Positions 32,028 through 41,165 of a stretch of DNA of 64,000 nt are shown one piece after another (within the stretch, counting starts at the first letter, position 1; each line of letters starts with the position of its first letter). Source of the DNA: DASPMP01 sp035626995. GTDB taxonomy: Bacteria; Gemmatimonadota; Gemmatimonadetes; Gemmatimonadales; Gemmatimonadaceae. The translations under genes and the position numbers were made by a program. The DNA lies in the NCBI GenBank assembly GCA_035626995.1, contig DASPMP010000262.1:1-64000 (forward strand). The letters are read 5' to 3'. The notes under the pieces were generated by a model. That model worked only from the letters and a program-made list of their open reading frames with translations. It was not told the origin of the DNA and ran no database searches.

Positions 32028-32033
32028 ATAATA
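32028..32033 (-). promoter_or_regulatory. -10-like hexamer for leaderless alkyltransferase mRNA
   Basis: TATTAT on the minus strand ends six bases (GGTTGC) before the ATG at 32021. There is no ribosome site. It lies in the 72-base gap shared with the divergent DUF2723 gene. Confidence 0.45.
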
Positions 32034-32093
32034 TGTGGCAGGGTTACGAACCTTGCATAGTAGTTTCTTGATTCTCCATAGAAACCAGGTCGC

Positions 32094-34142
32094 ATGACCA
32101 GTCGCCACCGCTACTTCATCGCTGCCGGCACCACGCTCGGCATATTCCTTCTGTACCTGGCAACGCTGTCGCCCTCCGTGGCGATGTGGGATGCCGGCGA
32201 GTACATCGCGTCCGCGAGCTCTCTGGGCATTCCACACCAGCCGGGGAACCCGCTGTTCGTGCTCATTGCCCACGTTGCGGGACTCATTCCCGTGTCGCCC
32301 AGCTATGCCGTGCGCATCAACCTGCTGGCGGCGATGGCGAGTGCGGTGAGCGCGGGATTGTGGTTTCTGTGCGCGGAGCGACTGATGCGTACGCTCATCG
32401 CGAGCGACCGGCTGCGGTCATTCGCCGCGGTGACTGCCGCGCTCCTCGGCGCGACCGCGTTCACGGTCTGGAACCAGAGCGTTGTCATGGAGAAAGTGTA
32501 TCCGCTCGCCCTGGTCGGACTGGCGCTGGTGTCATGGATCATGATCGTCTGGCTCGACACGCCCGCGCCCAACCGCGGCGATCGACTGCTCGTTCTCGTC
32601 GGCTACATCATGGGACTGACGTACGCGATTCATCCGGCAGGACTGCTGACAGGTCCGGCCTGTGTGCTTGCCGTGCTGCGCCATCGGCCCGCGATGTTCA
32701 GGCGCTGGGGGTTGATGGCGGTCGTCGGGGCAGCGTTCCTCGCAGGTGCATCGCCCTTTGCAATGATGCCCATTCGCGCAGCGCACCAGCCCTTCATCAA
32801 CCAGAGCGCCGTGAGCGCGTGCGAAGACGGCAGCATTGCGGCGTCGTGCACCTTCAGCGCCGAGACGTTTCGCCGACTGAAGGGGACAATCGAACGAGAA
32901 CAGTACGGCGGCAACGCGGTCCTGGAGCGTCGCGGTCCCTTCGCGGCACAGCTCGAGATGTACTGGATGTACTTCAAGTGGCAGTGGGTCCGCGATGTGG
33001 GGCAGCACGCGGCGTTTGTCCAATCGATCGCCGCGGCCGTGATGCTCGTGCTGGGAATCTTTGGACTGGCGGCGCTGCGATCCCGGGGGGATTCGCCCGC
33101 CCAGGAGAAGATGGCCCGTCCGGCGTACGTGTGGTATTTCGGCGCGCTTGCGGTCACGTTCACGATCGCGCTCATCGTGTACCTCAATTTCAGGTACGGC
33201 TGGTCGCAACGTCCGGATCTCGGGAACACGGTGGATCGTGAGCCGCGCGACCGCGACTACTTCTTCATGTGGACCTTCTCGCTCTGGGGGTTGCTGGCCG
33301 GACTCGGCATTGCCTCACTCACCCGGGCGATGCGTGGCAAGGCTGCGATCGTGATGGCCGCGGCGGTCATGGTGCCGCTGGTGGCCAACTGGAGCCCCGC
33401 GTCGCGGACGGGTCAGCATTTCACCAGTGAATGGGCGAAGGACATTCTCACGTCGCTGGAACCCAATGCGGTCATCATCACCAATGGGGACAACGACAGC
33501 TTCCCACTATGGTACGCGCAGGAAGTGGAAGGGATTCGACGCGATGTCATCGTGACCCTCACCCCGTACCTCGACATGCCCTGGTATGCGCGTCAGCTGA
33601 ACCAACGCCATGGCCTGTGGAACCTGTCCAACCAGGATCTCGACACCATTCCGCCGGCGATCCAGATGCGCACCGCGTCATCGTTCGAGCATGGCACGAT
33701 CTCGGCATCCGTGCCGCCGGGCGTCTACACCCGGGCGCAGCTACTCGTGCTCCAGGCGATCAAGGACTCGTTTCCGACGCGGCCGATCTACTTCTCTGTC
33801 GGCTCCTATGGCCGTTCCCTCGGGCTCGATCCGTACCTCAAGCGCGTCGGGCTCGTGGACAAGCTCGAACCGCAGCGCGTCCAGGAAGGGCCCGATACCG
33901 CACGGCTTGCCAACGGATTCATCGATATCCCCAGGTCACTGGAGCTCTGGAAGAGATTCGGCGGGACGCGCCAGGTGATCCGGGAGGGCCGCTGGATCGA
34001 CGAAGGATCGTCGATGATCCCCCTGTACTACGCGTGGGTGGGTCAGGAGCTCGCGGTAGCGCTCGACGCGCGCGGTCGAACCGTCGAGGCGAATGAGGTC
34101 ATGGATCTGGCGAGACAGGTGGTCGCCGTCGTGGAGGAATAG
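32094..34142 (+). CDS. DUF2723 multi-pass membrane protein
   Basis: The 682-residue protein matches DUF2723: FLLYLATLSPSVAMWDAGEYIASASSLGIPHQPGNPLF near the start, with Asp and Glu between TM1 and TM2 as in GT-C glycosyltransferases, about ten membrane helices, and the late soluble domain (NAVIITNGDNDSFPLWYAQ) that is a family hallmark. Members are thought to be protein- or lipid-glycosyltransferases of the PMT fold, widespread in Bacteroidota and Gemmatimonadota; the acceptor is unknown. It stands alone, divergent from the alkyltransferase. Confidence 0.88.
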   Translation: MTSRHRYFIAAGTTLGIFLLYLATLSPSVAMWDAGEYIASASSLGIPHQPGNPLFVLIAHVAGLIPVSPSYAVRINLLAAMASAVSAGLWFLCAERLMRTLIASDRLRSFAAVTAALLGATAFTVWNQSVVMEKVYPLALVGLALVSWIMIVWLDTPAPNRGDRLLVLVGYIMGLTYAIHPAGLLTGPACVLAVLRHRPAMFRRWGLMAVVGAAFLAGASPFAMMPIRAAHQPFINQSAVSACEDGSIAASCTFSAETFRRLKGTIEREQYGGNAVLERRGPFAAQLEMYWMYFKWQWVRDVGQHAAFVQSIAAAVMLVLGIFGLAALRSRGDSPAQEKMARPAYVWYFGALAVTFTIALIVYLNFRYGWSQRPDLGNTVDREPRDRDYFFMWTFSLWGLLAGLGIASLTRAMRGKAAIVMAAAVMVPLVANWSPASRTGQHFTSEWAKDILTSLEPNAVIITNGDNDSFPLWYAQEVEGIRRDVIVTLTPYLDMPWYARQLNQRHGLWNLSNQDLDTIPPAIQMRTASSFEHGTISASVPPGVYTRAQLLVLQAIKDSFPTRPIYFSVGSYGRSLGLDPYLKRVGLVDKLEPQRVQEGPDTARLANGFIDIPRSLELWKRFGGTRQVIREGRWIDEGSSMIPLYYAWVGQELAVALDARGRTVEANEVMDLARQVVAVVEE

Positions 34143-34154
34143 GGCGCTCGGCGA

Positions 34155-36017
34155 TTACCGTGGCAGCGCGAAGGTGACGAACGCGTCGCTCGCCTTCCAC
34201 GTTTCGCCGTCCCCGCCGGCGGCAATGGTGACGTACTGGCGTCCGTCCGCGCCCATGTACGTCATCGGCGTTGCCTTGCCGCCACCGGGGAGGTCTGCGG
34301 TCCAGAGCACTTGTCCGCTCTCCGCATCGAATGCACGGAACTTCCCGTCGATGGTCGCGGCCATGAACACGACGCCGCCGGCCGTGGAGATCGGGCCGCC
34401 GAGTTGTGGCGGAAGCGGTGTCTGCCATGCCCGCGTGACCGTACGCAGGTCGATGGCGACGAGTGCTCCTGGCGATCCGGACGTGCAGGTTTCAGTCGGC
34501 GGGATGAACAGGATCCGTCGCCGCATGATGTACGGCGTGCCGCGCATCCGTGTGTCCTCGTATCCCATGCGCGACCGTTCCGCGCGCAGCGAGTCGAGGT
34601 TCGCGCCATCCGCCGCGATGAGCTGCACCCTGGCGACAAGCGAATTCACCGGCACGATGGCGAGCTGCCGCGCGGGATCGAAGGTGAGTCCACCCCAGTG
34701 GGCGCCACCGATGTTCGAAGGGATGACGAGGGTCCCCTCGAGCGACGGCGGCGTAAAGATTCCTTCATTCCGCAGGCCGCGCAGCTGTTCCTGGCACGCC
34801 GCCGAAACCGCACTCACGTCGTAGCTGTGCGGGCTGAGGGGGGGCAGGGTCGAGAACGGTTGTGTGGGTGCGGCGCGCTCGCCCGGGACTGTACTCGCCG
34901 GCACGCGACGCTCCTCAACCGGAAAAATCGGCACCCCCGTTTCGCGATTCAGGACGAACAGCATCCCGGTTTTCGTGGCCTGGAGCACCGCCGGCTGCCC
35001 TCGCACCGTGGCGAGCAACGGTGGCGCCGCATTGTCATAATCCCACAGGTCGTGATGGACCGTCTGGAAATGCCACACCACCGCGCCAGTGGACGCACGA
35101 AGCGCGACGATGGAGTTGGCATACCGATTGTCGCCGAGTCGCTCGCCGCCGAAGTAATCCGGGCTGGCGGAGCTCGTCGGGACATAGACCATGTCCCGGG
35201 CTGGATCCGCGGCGATCACGCTCCAGGCATTTGCGGCCCCGGTGCGATGCGCATTCGGTCCCTGCCATGAGTTGTACGCAGGATCCGCGGCAGACCTGGG
35301 CACCGGATCCCACGTCCATCGGAGTGCGCCGGTGCGTGCATCGTACGCGCGCACTTCCCCACTCGCCGCATCGATCCGGCTGTTGTCGGCAATGGCCGAG
35401 CCGACGACGATGATATCGTTGACGATCGCCGGCGGCGAGGTGACTTCGAACTCGGTATCCCAGTCGGGTGCGTTACGCAGGCCGGCACGCAGGGATACTT
35501 CGCCGTTCTGTCCAAAGGCGTTGATGCGCTGCCCGGTGCGCATGTCGAGCGCGAACATGCGGCCGTCGACCGTGACGGCGATGATCCGATCACGCCAGGC
35601 ACTGACGCCGCGTGACGCGAAGTCCCCGAATCGTGCATTGGGATCCACTTTTGCGTCGTGGGTCCACTTCTCCCTGCCGGTCACCGGGTCCAGCGCGACG
35701 ATCTTTCCGAGTGGCGTCGCCAGGAACATTGTGCCGTCGATGACAAGTGGCGTCGCCTCCAGGGAGCGCCGACGGCCTGACGGCAGGGGTTCACCCGTGT
35801 GATAGGTCCAGGCGACGCTGAGGCGATGGACGTTCTCGCGATTGATTTGTGCGAGCGGTGAATGACGCGACCCGAGCGCGTCGTATCCGTATGCGCGCCA
35901 GTCACCCGCGTTCGCGTCAGACGCGGCCGGTGACGACGGCTCGACGCGCACCGCACCGGAGCATCCCGGGGCGAGGGCGAGTGCGGCGGATGCGCAGATC
36001 TTGAGGGTTGTTTTCAC
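34155..36017 (-). CDS. PQQ-dependent dehydrogenase, lipoprotein form
   Basis: A GTG at 36017 is the first start after the tRNA gene and gives 620 residues with a lipoprotein signal (CASAALALAPGC). The rest is an eight-bladed quinoprotein propeller: GDWRAYGYDALGSRHSPLAQINRENV, repeated blade motifs such as GKIVALDPVTGREKW, AYDARTGALRW, and RAFDAESGQVLWTADLPGGGKATPM. This is the glucose/quinate dehydrogenase type without membrane helices; it oxidises a sugar or alcohol in the periplasm with PQQ. No pqq synthesis genes are in the window. The start codon is only nine bases after the 3' end of tRNA-Asn on the same strand, with no ribosome site. Confidence 0.85.
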   Translation of the reverse strand: MKTTLKICASAALALAPGCSGAVRVEPSSPAASDANAGDWRAYGYDALGSRHSPLAQINRENVHRLSVAWTYHTGEPLPSGRRRSLEATPLVIDGTMFLATPLGKIVALDPVTGREKWTHDAKVDPNARFGDFASRGVSAWRDRIIAVTVDGRMFALDMRTGQRINAFGQNGEVSLRAGLRNAPDWDTEFEVTSPPAIVNDIIVVGSAIADNSRIDAASGEVRAYDARTGALRWTWDPVPRSAADPAYNSWQGPNAHRTGAANAWSVIAADPARDMVYVPTSSASPDYFGGERLGDNRYANSIVALRASTGAVVWHFQTVHHDLWDYDNAAPPLLATVRGQPAVLQATKTGMLFVLNRETGVPIFPVEERRVPASTVPGERAAPTQPFSTLPPLSPHSYDVSAVSAACQEQLRGLRNEGIFTPPSLEGTLVIPSNIGGAHWGGLTFDPARQLAIVPVNSLVARVQLIAADGANLDSLRAERSRMGYEDTRMRGTPYIMRRRILFIPPTETCTSGSPGALVAIDLRTVTRAWQTPLPPQLGGPISTAGGVVFMAATIDGKFRAFDAESGQVLWTADLPGGGKATPMTYMGADGRQYVTIAAGGDGETWKASDAFVTFALPR

Positions 36018-36026
36018 GTCGGGAAA

Positions 36027-36099
36027 CTGGGGCGGCAGGATTCGAACCTGCAACTTCCCGGGTAACAGCCGGGCGGTCTGCCAATTGACCTACACCCCA
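36027..36099 (-). tRNA. tRNA-Asn (anticodon GTT)
   Basis: The minus strand from 36099 to 36027 folds as a 73-base tRNA. The acceptor stem pairs TGGGGTG with CGCCCCA (one T-G wobble). The D arm is GGTC/GACC, the anticodon arm CCCGG with loop CTGTTAC pairs with CCGGG, and the T arm GCAGG-TTCGAAT-CCTGC is perfect. The anticodon is GTT and the discriminator is G. CCA is not encoded. A PQQ dehydrogenase start codon lies nine bases after the 3' end. Confidence 0.97.
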
Positions 36100-36143
36100 A
36101 GAGGGTTTCAGGGTTTTGATGGTTTAGAGGTTCAGGGACGACT

Positions 36144-36166
36144 GCTTGTCGGCTTGTCGGCTTGTC
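36144..36166. repeat. Short tandem repeat GCTTGTCG, three units
   Basis: The unit GCTTGTCG occurs about three times in a row with a perfect eight-base period (the last copy lacks its final G). It resembles the CTCGGCT array at 7383 in its CGGCT core. Its length may vary between strains. Confidence 0.7.
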
Positions 36167-36189
36167 AGTTGAGGGGCGCAAAACGAAAA

Positions 36190-36217
36190 GCCCGCGAGAC
36201 CTGGAGGTCTGGCGGGC
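36190..36217 (-). terminator. Rho-independent terminator-like hairpin (minus strand)
   Basis: GCCCGC and GCGGGC, then AGACC and GGTCT, pair around a TGGA loop with one G-G mismatch: eleven base pairs. On the minus strand the stem is followed by TTTTCGTTTTG, so it fits intrinsic termination of minus-strand transcription. It sits upstream of tRNA-Asn on that strand, with only the plus-strand penicillin acylase beyond, so it may stop antisense transcription or protect the tRNA promoter. Confidence 0.6.
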
Positions 36218-36410
36218 AGCAACGCATCCGACGATCAGTGCGCGCGAGCTAGCCGGACCTCCGGGTGGAGTTCCAGTTTCGATTGCCGGCGCGATTCATC
36301 GAGTGCATGGCTGCAGGATAGGGTGCGGTTCGCCGGACGTCAAGGATTTGTATGCAGGTAGCAGGGAGGTCGCTCTGGCAGGCGACGCGGCAACGCTGCA
36401 CCCTTATCGC

Positions 36411-38663
36411 ATGCGACTCGTACTGCTGGTCCTCACACCCCTGCTGCTTGTTCTCGCGCCGATGACCCGAGACATCTTCGACGATGTCGCGAAAGCGTCG
36501 CTTGCGCGCATCGATGGCCGGACGACGCTTGCCGGACTCCGCGACAGCGTTGAAGTCGTCCGCGACCAGTGGGGGGTGCCTCACATTTACGCGCGCAACA
36601 TCGACGACCTCTTCTTCGCACAAGGATTCGTGCAGGCGCAGGACCGCCTGTGGCAGATGGAGATGTACCGGCGCACCTATGAAGGTCGCCTGTCAGAGAT
36701 CCTCGGCCCTGCGTACCTGCAGCACGACCGCCTGGTGCGGCTCCTGAGTTTCCGCGGGCCCTTCGACGATCGCGAATGGAAGAGCTATCACCCGGAGGGA
36801 AAGCGGATCTTCGATGCATTCGCACGTGGCGTGAATGCCTTCATTGCGCTGGCCGGCGAGAATCTTCCCGCAGAGTTCCGGATCACGGGGATCCGGCCGC
36901 TCCCGTGGACGCCAGAAATCGCGCTCCTGCGCTCGCAGACGGCGATGCCGACGAGCGACCTCTTCTCCGAAATGCGGCTCGCGCAGCTCGTCGCGCGGGT
37001 AGGTACGGATTCCGCCAATCGTGCCGCCAATCCATCGCCGTTTCGCCCGCTCACTGTCCCGGAGGGGGTGAACTACGGCATCATCGGCAACGACGTCATC
37101 GCGTCACTCAACCAGCTGCGTACGGGAGTCGTACGCCCGGAGATGCTTCCGGAATTCCGCGCAGCCGCGGAACGGCCGAGTGAGAATACGGGCGTCCAGG
37201 AGCACTCCCCGGGAAGCAACAACTGGGCGACATCGGCGAAGCTGTCTCCTAACGGCCATGTCATCGTTGCGAATGACCCGCATCGCAACGTGGCCAGTCC
37301 TTCCATCCGCTATATCGTGCACCTGAATGCGCCGGGATGGAACGTCATTGGTGCGACCGAAGCCGTGCTGCCGGGGGTCATGATCGGGCATACGGAGCAC
37401 ATTGGGTGGGGTCTCACCATCGTCGGCACGGATCAGTCGGATGTGTACGTCGAGACAGTGAATCCGGCCGACCGCAATCAGGTGCTGTTTCGAGGGCAGT
37501 GGGAGCGCATGCGCGTCGAGCGTGACACCATCCGTATCCGGCACGCGCCAGACGATGTGGTGACGTACAAGTTCTCGCGCCATGGTCCCGTCTTCCATGA
37601 AGACACCGTGAACCACCGCGCGTACGTGATGCGCTCGACGATGCACCTGCCGGGGACTGCTGGATACGTGAGCGCACTGCGTTATCACAGTCTCCGCGAT
37701 TGCAACGAGTTCCTCGACGCCCAGAAGTACTTCCTTGCCCCGACGGAAAACATGGTGTGTGGAGACACGCGGGGAAATATCGCGTGGCAGGCGTCGGCGG
37801 CGTCTCCCAAACGACCGAACTGGCAGGGGCGGCTTCCCGTTCCCGGCACGGGGGAGTACGAATGGGATGGACTCCGCACAGACTTGCCGCGCGAGGTGAA
37901 CCCCGAGCGGGGGTGGATCGCGACGGCGAACCACGACATTCATCCGCCGGAATACGATCCACCGCTCTTCTTCAAGCAAGGACGTCAGGATTCCCGGTAT
38001 CGGAGGCTGGCGCAGGTGTTCTCCAGCGGCCGACAGTTCACGATTGCCGATCATCAGGCGCTCCAGCACGATGCGTTCAATGCCGCCGGTGCGGCCGACG
38101 TTCCTTACTTCCGCGGTTGGGAGTCCGCTGACGCCGGCGTGGAACGGGCGCGTCGGGCACTTGCCGAGTGGGATGGCCAACATCGGCGAGACAGTTACGC
38201 CGCCGCGTTGTATCGATTTGTCGCGCCTGGAGTGAGCACAGAATGGGGCGCAGACGTTCCGATCGACGCGCGCAAGGCAGTGCTGGAGCCATGGATCCGA
38301 CGCGCCATGGATTCACTACGCACCCGCCTCGGCCCGGACACCGCCGGCTGGCGATGGGGGAAGTTCAATCGCAGCCAGTTCCCGCATGCCTTCGTCCGCA
38401 CGTATGACATCCCGGGAGTGGAGCGGCACGGAGGATCAGGGTTTGTCGCGGCGGTCGGCGCCACATATCGCCAGATCATCGACATGGACGATCTCGATGC
38501 CTCGGTGGCGACCAACGTTCCGGGGCAATCCGGCCAGCCGGGCAGTCCGTTCTACCGAAATCTCGTCGACGCGTATGGGCGCGGCGAATACTTCCCTCTC
38601 GCCTTTTCCCGTGCAGCGGTGGAGCGGGTTCAGGCGCACCGGCTCGTCCTGACGCCCAGATGA
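36411..38663 (+). CDS. Penicillin acylase-family N-terminal nucleophile hydrolase
   Basis: The 750-residue protein starts at ATG 36411 with a hydrophobic signal (LVLLVLTPLLLVLA). The alpha part has VVRDQWGVPHIYARNIDDLFFAQGFVQAQDRLWQME. The autocleavage site is GSNNWA, where Ser269 becomes the N-terminal nucleophile of the beta subunit. VIVANDPH and MIGHTEHIGWGLT follow. Enzymes of this family hydrolyse amides such as penicillin side chains or acyl-homoserine lactones (quorum quenching), in the periplasm or outside. The real substrate is unknown. Confidence 0.9.
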   Translation: MRLVLLVLTPLLLVLAPMTRDIFDDVAKASLARIDGRTTLAGLRDSVEVVRDQWGVPHIYARNIDDLFFAQGFVQAQDRLWQMEMYRRTYEGRLSEILGPAYLQHDRLVRLLSFRGPFDDREWKSYHPEGKRIFDAFARGVNAFIALAGENLPAEFRITGIRPLPWTPEIALLRSQTAMPTSDLFSEMRLAQLVARVGTDSANRAANPSPFRPLTVPEGVNYGIIGNDVIASLNQLRTGVVRPEMLPEFRAAAERPSENTGVQEHSPGSNNWATSAKLSPNGHVIVANDPHRNVASPSIRYIVHLNAPGWNVIGATEAVLPGVMIGHTEHIGWGLTIVGTDQSDVYVETVNPADRNQVLFRGQWERMRVERDTIRIRHAPDDVVTYKFSRHGPVFHEDTVNHRAYVMRSTMHLPGTAGYVSALRYHSLRDCNEFLDAQKYFLAPTENMVCGDTRGNIAWQASAASPKRPNWQGRLPVPGTGEYEWDGLRTDLPREVNPERGWIATANHDIHPPEYDPPLFFKQGRQDSRYRRLAQVFSSGRQFTIADHQALQHDAFNAAGAADVPYFRGWESADAGVERARRALAEWDGQHRRDSYAAALYRFVAPGVSTEWGADVPIDARKAVLEPWIRRAMDSLRTRLGPDTAGWRWGKFNRSQFPHAFVRTYDIPGVERHGGSGFVAAVGATYRQIIDMDDLDASVATNVPGQSGQPGSPFYRNLVDAYGRGEYFPLAFSRAAVERVQAHRLVLTPR

Positions 38664-38685
38664 CACTCAGCGGCGGCGCGTGTCG

Positions 38686-38691
38686 TAGATT
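38686..38691 (+). promoter_or_regulatory. -10-like hexamer for leaderless MATE mRNA
   Basis: TAGATT ends six bases before the GTG at 38698. There is no ribosome site in CATGTC. Predicted from spacing only. Confidence 0.4.
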
Positions 38692-38697
38692 CATGTC

Positions 38698-40191
38698 GTG
38701 AGCCAGCCCGTCAGCGACTCCGCCGCGCCCGCGGCCGCACCCGTCCCCGGTACTCCCGCACCCACTCCTCCTGCTGCGGCGCCCGCGGTTGCACCCCCGC
38801 CCCCGGCGAGCGAGCGTCGCAAGTACGATCGCTCGATCATCGAAGGACCGCTCCGGTCAGCAGTATGGAAGCTGGCATGGCCGACGATGCTCACCAACAT
38901 CATCGGCGGCCTTCAGGGGATCATCGACCACGTGATGGTCGGTCGGTTTGTCGGGTTCGAGGCAAACGCGGGCATCGGCGTCGCGACCCAGATCTGGATC
39001 GTCATCATCGTCTTCATGATGTCGGTGTTCACCGGCATGAGTGTCCTCGTCGCGCGTTTTGTCGGCGCCGGTGAGGAAGAGAAGGCGGATCGCACCGTCT
39101 ACCAGGCGTTTCTCGTCGCGACCGTGATGTCCGTGGCGATCATGGCACCGGCGGGCTATTTCCTCTCCCCCGCCCTGCTGGATTTCGTCAACGCGACGCC
39201 TGCCGTTCAGCGTGAAGCGCTGCCGTACATGCGCATCATGTTCGTGTTCAGCAGCGGGATGCTGATGTTCTTCATGCTCAGTGGTGCCCTCCGCTCCGCG
39301 GGCGACGCACGCACACCGATGATCCTCGGCGTGCTCATGACCGTGTTGAACATCGTGTTCAACGTCATCCTCATCCGCGGCGCGGGACCAATACCCGCTA
39401 TGGGAACGGCCGGAGCTGCGTGGGGCACGGTGCTCGCCTCCGGCATCGTCGGCATCTACGCGTTCTATAAGCTCTGGACGGGCGGCTGGGTTGTCGCGTT
39501 TCCGCGTCACAAGAGCCTTGCACCAGACTGGACGATCATCCGATCGCTGTTCCGGTTCGGGCTGCCGACGGGAATCCAGGGGATCGCGATGAACATCGGC
39601 GGTGTGCTGATGTTGGCTTTCATCGGTTCGCTGGCCCAGAGCGCCGCTGCACAGGCGGCGTTCGCAGTCTCGTACTCGCAGCTATTCTCGCTGATCACCT
39701 GGACGTCGGTCGGCCTCATGGGAGCCGCCGCCGCAGTCGCCGGGCAGAACCTCGGCGCACGCAATCCCGATCGTGCCAATCAGGCAGTGCATGTCGCCGC
39801 GCGATTTGCGCTGGCTGGTGCCGCAATCATCGGGTCGCTCTTCCTCTTTGCGCCGCGCCAGATGCTCGGGATTTTCGGCATGAACGACGCGGCGGCGGTG
39901 GAAATCGGCGTGCAACTCCTCCGTGTCCTGAGCGTGTCCGGGCTGCTCATCGCAGTGGCCCTCACCTATACGGGAGGATTGCAGGGCACCGGCGACACGA
40001 AGAGCCCTCTGTACATCTCGATCGTTTCGCAGATCGCGGTGCCGCTCGGGATCTGCTTCGTGATCCAGCGCTTGGGCACCCTGGATCCCATGGATATCTG
40101 GCTTGCCATTCTTGCCGGGCACGCCACGCGATGCGCGCTGAGTGTGTTGCGGTTCAACCAGGGGCAGTGGCGGCAGATTACCGTCGAGTAA
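38698..40191 (+). CDS. MATE-family multidrug/metabolite exporter
   Basis: The 497-residue protein has a Pro/Ala-rich cytoplasmic extension of about 40 residues (longer than usual), then twelve membrane helices in two related halves. WKLAWPTMLTNIIGGLQGIIDHVMVGRFVG is the MATE start, with GSLAQSAAAQAAFAVSYS and GQNLGARNPDRANQAV in the second half. MATE carriers use a sodium or proton gradient to export cationic drugs or metabolites. A GTG start is supported by a TAGATT hexamer just upstream. It follows penicillin acylase by 34 bases. Confidence 0.88.
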   Translation: MSQPVSDSAAPAAAPVPGTPAPTPPAAAPAVAPPPPASERRKYDRSIIEGPLRSAVWKLAWPTMLTNIIGGLQGIIDHVMVGRFVGFEANAGIGVATQIWIVIIVFMMSVFTGMSVLVARFVGAGEEEKADRTVYQAFLVATVMSVAIMAPAGYFLSPALLDFVNATPAVQREALPYMRIMFVFSSGMLMFFMLSGALRSAGDARTPMILGVLMTVLNIVFNVILIRGAGPIPAMGTAGAAWGTVLASGIVGIYAFYKLWTGGWVVAFPRHKSLAPDWTIIRSLFRFGLPTGIQGIAMNIGGVLMLAFIGSLAQSAAAQAAFAVSYSQLFSLITWTSVGLMGAAAAVAGQNLGARNPDRANQAVHVAARFALAGAAIIGSLFLFAPRQMLGIFGMNDAAAVEIGVQLLRVLSVSGLLIAVALTYTGGLQGTGDTKSPLYISIVSQIAVPLGICFVIQRLGTLDPMDIWLAILAGHATRCALSVLRFNQGQWRQITVE

Positions 40192-40209
40192 ATCAGGACC
40201 CGCCGGGAT

Positions 40210-40977
40210 TTATCTCGCCGCGAGCGCTTCAGCGGCTGCGTCGCGAAGCAATTGCGCGGTCGCCGGTGCAAGGCTGATCCGAACGCCGCTTTGGGTGCGG
40301 ACGCCGTCCGGCAGATCGCTCAGGGACTGGTTCAACAGCGCGCCATACACGACCACCGCCGAGAGATATGCGCCCTCGGGCGACGGATGCAAGCCGTCTG
40401 CGTACAGCTTCAGGGCGGGATTGCGGTTCCATGCGGCAACCCATGCCGCCGCGACGGGTGCGTAGATGCCGCCCACATCCGCGGCCGCCAGGCGGTATGA
40501 CTCGATCGCGCGCGGGAAATCCTGAGGGCGTTGGGCGCTGGGCCACGCCGAGAAGAGGGTCGGCTGACCGCTCGTCATGGCCTGGCTGAACATCCCCGTG
40601 ACGAGACGCAGTGAATCGCGGTTTACTTCGGTAGAGGATGGTCCCTGCTGCAGCACCACCCATTCCCACGGGCGCTTCGCCATCTCCTGCCGTGAGGTGC
40701 CTTCGTACCAATGATCGATGAGCGCCATGTCGGCACCTGCGACCGTCATCACCGCGAGCTTGTCCCCGCCGGCGCTGTCGGCAAGCGCCTGGACAATGCC
40801 TGGGACGTCCATGGTGTACAGGTAGCTGTTGCCGATGAACAGCGCGAGTCGGCCTTCGCCGATCAGCCGCGGAGCTGTGCTTGGAATGCTCAGGCAGCTG
40901 CACACGCCGGAGAGTGCCGCGAACAGGATGGACCTGCGCCAGACAACGGGTTTTTTCATGAGGATTCGCCTGAGCAT
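40210..40977 (-). CDS. Secreted SGNH/GDSL-like hydrolase (paralogue of 45488)
   Basis: The 255-residue product has a signal peptide with a cysteine at its end (LFAALSGVCSC, possible lipobox). An in-frame ATG at 40959 (MKKPVVWRR) is an equally likely start. SGNH-type marks are LFIGNSYL near the start and DGLHPSPEGAYL near the end, giving the Ser and the Asp-x-x-His. It shares LIGEG, DVPGI, QALADSAGG, AVMTVA and ALIDHW with the gene at 45488, so they are paralogues. It is probably an exported esterase or deacetylase. It is divergent from the histidine kinase gene. Confidence 0.8.
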   Translation of the reverse strand: MLRRILMKKPVVWRRSILFAALSGVCSCLSIPSTAPRLIGEGRLALFIGNSYLYTMDVPGIVQALADSAGGDKLAVMTVAGADMALIDHWYEGTSRQEMAKRPWEWVVLQQGPSSTEVNRDSLRLVTGMFSQAMTSGQPTLFSAWPSAQRPQDFPRAIESYRLAAADVGGIYAPVAAAWVAAWNRNPALKLYADGLHPSPEGAYLSAVVVYGALLNQSLSDLPDGVRTQSGVRISLAPATAQLLRDAAAEALAAR

Positions 40978-41025
40978 GACGCATGATCACAGGCACGCCT
41001 TGCGTTCGGTATTGCAATGTTGCCA

Positions 41026-41073
41026 CCCGCTGCAGCGGGGGACGAACCGCGTGCGCTTCGCCTCGTCCCCGCT
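41026..41073. promoter_or_regulatory. Overlapping dyads between SGNH hydrolase and kinase genes
   Basis: A 14-base perfect palindrome, CCCGCTGCAGCGGG, spans 41026-41039. Its right part also pairs with a second site: AGCGGGGGACGA (41034-41045) against TCGTCCCCGCT (41063-41073), eleven pairs with one bulged G. The two structures exclude each other. They lie in the 188-base divergent gap and are candidate operators or a regulatory RNA switch. Confidence 0.45.
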
Positions 41074-41165
41074 GTGCGGTCTTCCATCCTGTCATGGCTC
41101 GTTTCGTCCCTGGCCAACCCACGTGAGTCGCGCCGACCGATAACATCAGGTACCTCTCGCCCACC

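Larger units (their letters stand above)
36100..36410. other. Gene-free stretch: short tandem repeats and a hairpin
   Basis: No protein gene is supported in these 311 bases. They hold degenerate GGTTT/GGGTTT words (36103-36136), a GCTTGTCG tandem repeat (36144-36166), a strong hairpin (36190-36217) and about 190 bases with no clear features. Promoters for the tRNA (minus) and penicillin acylase (plus) must lie here, but no convincing -35/-10 pair was found. Confidence 0.6.

Noticed and set aside
36018..36053. Upstream extension of the PQQ dehydrogenase
   Set aside because: These codons lie in the tRNA-Asn sequence, so the GTG at 36017 is used.
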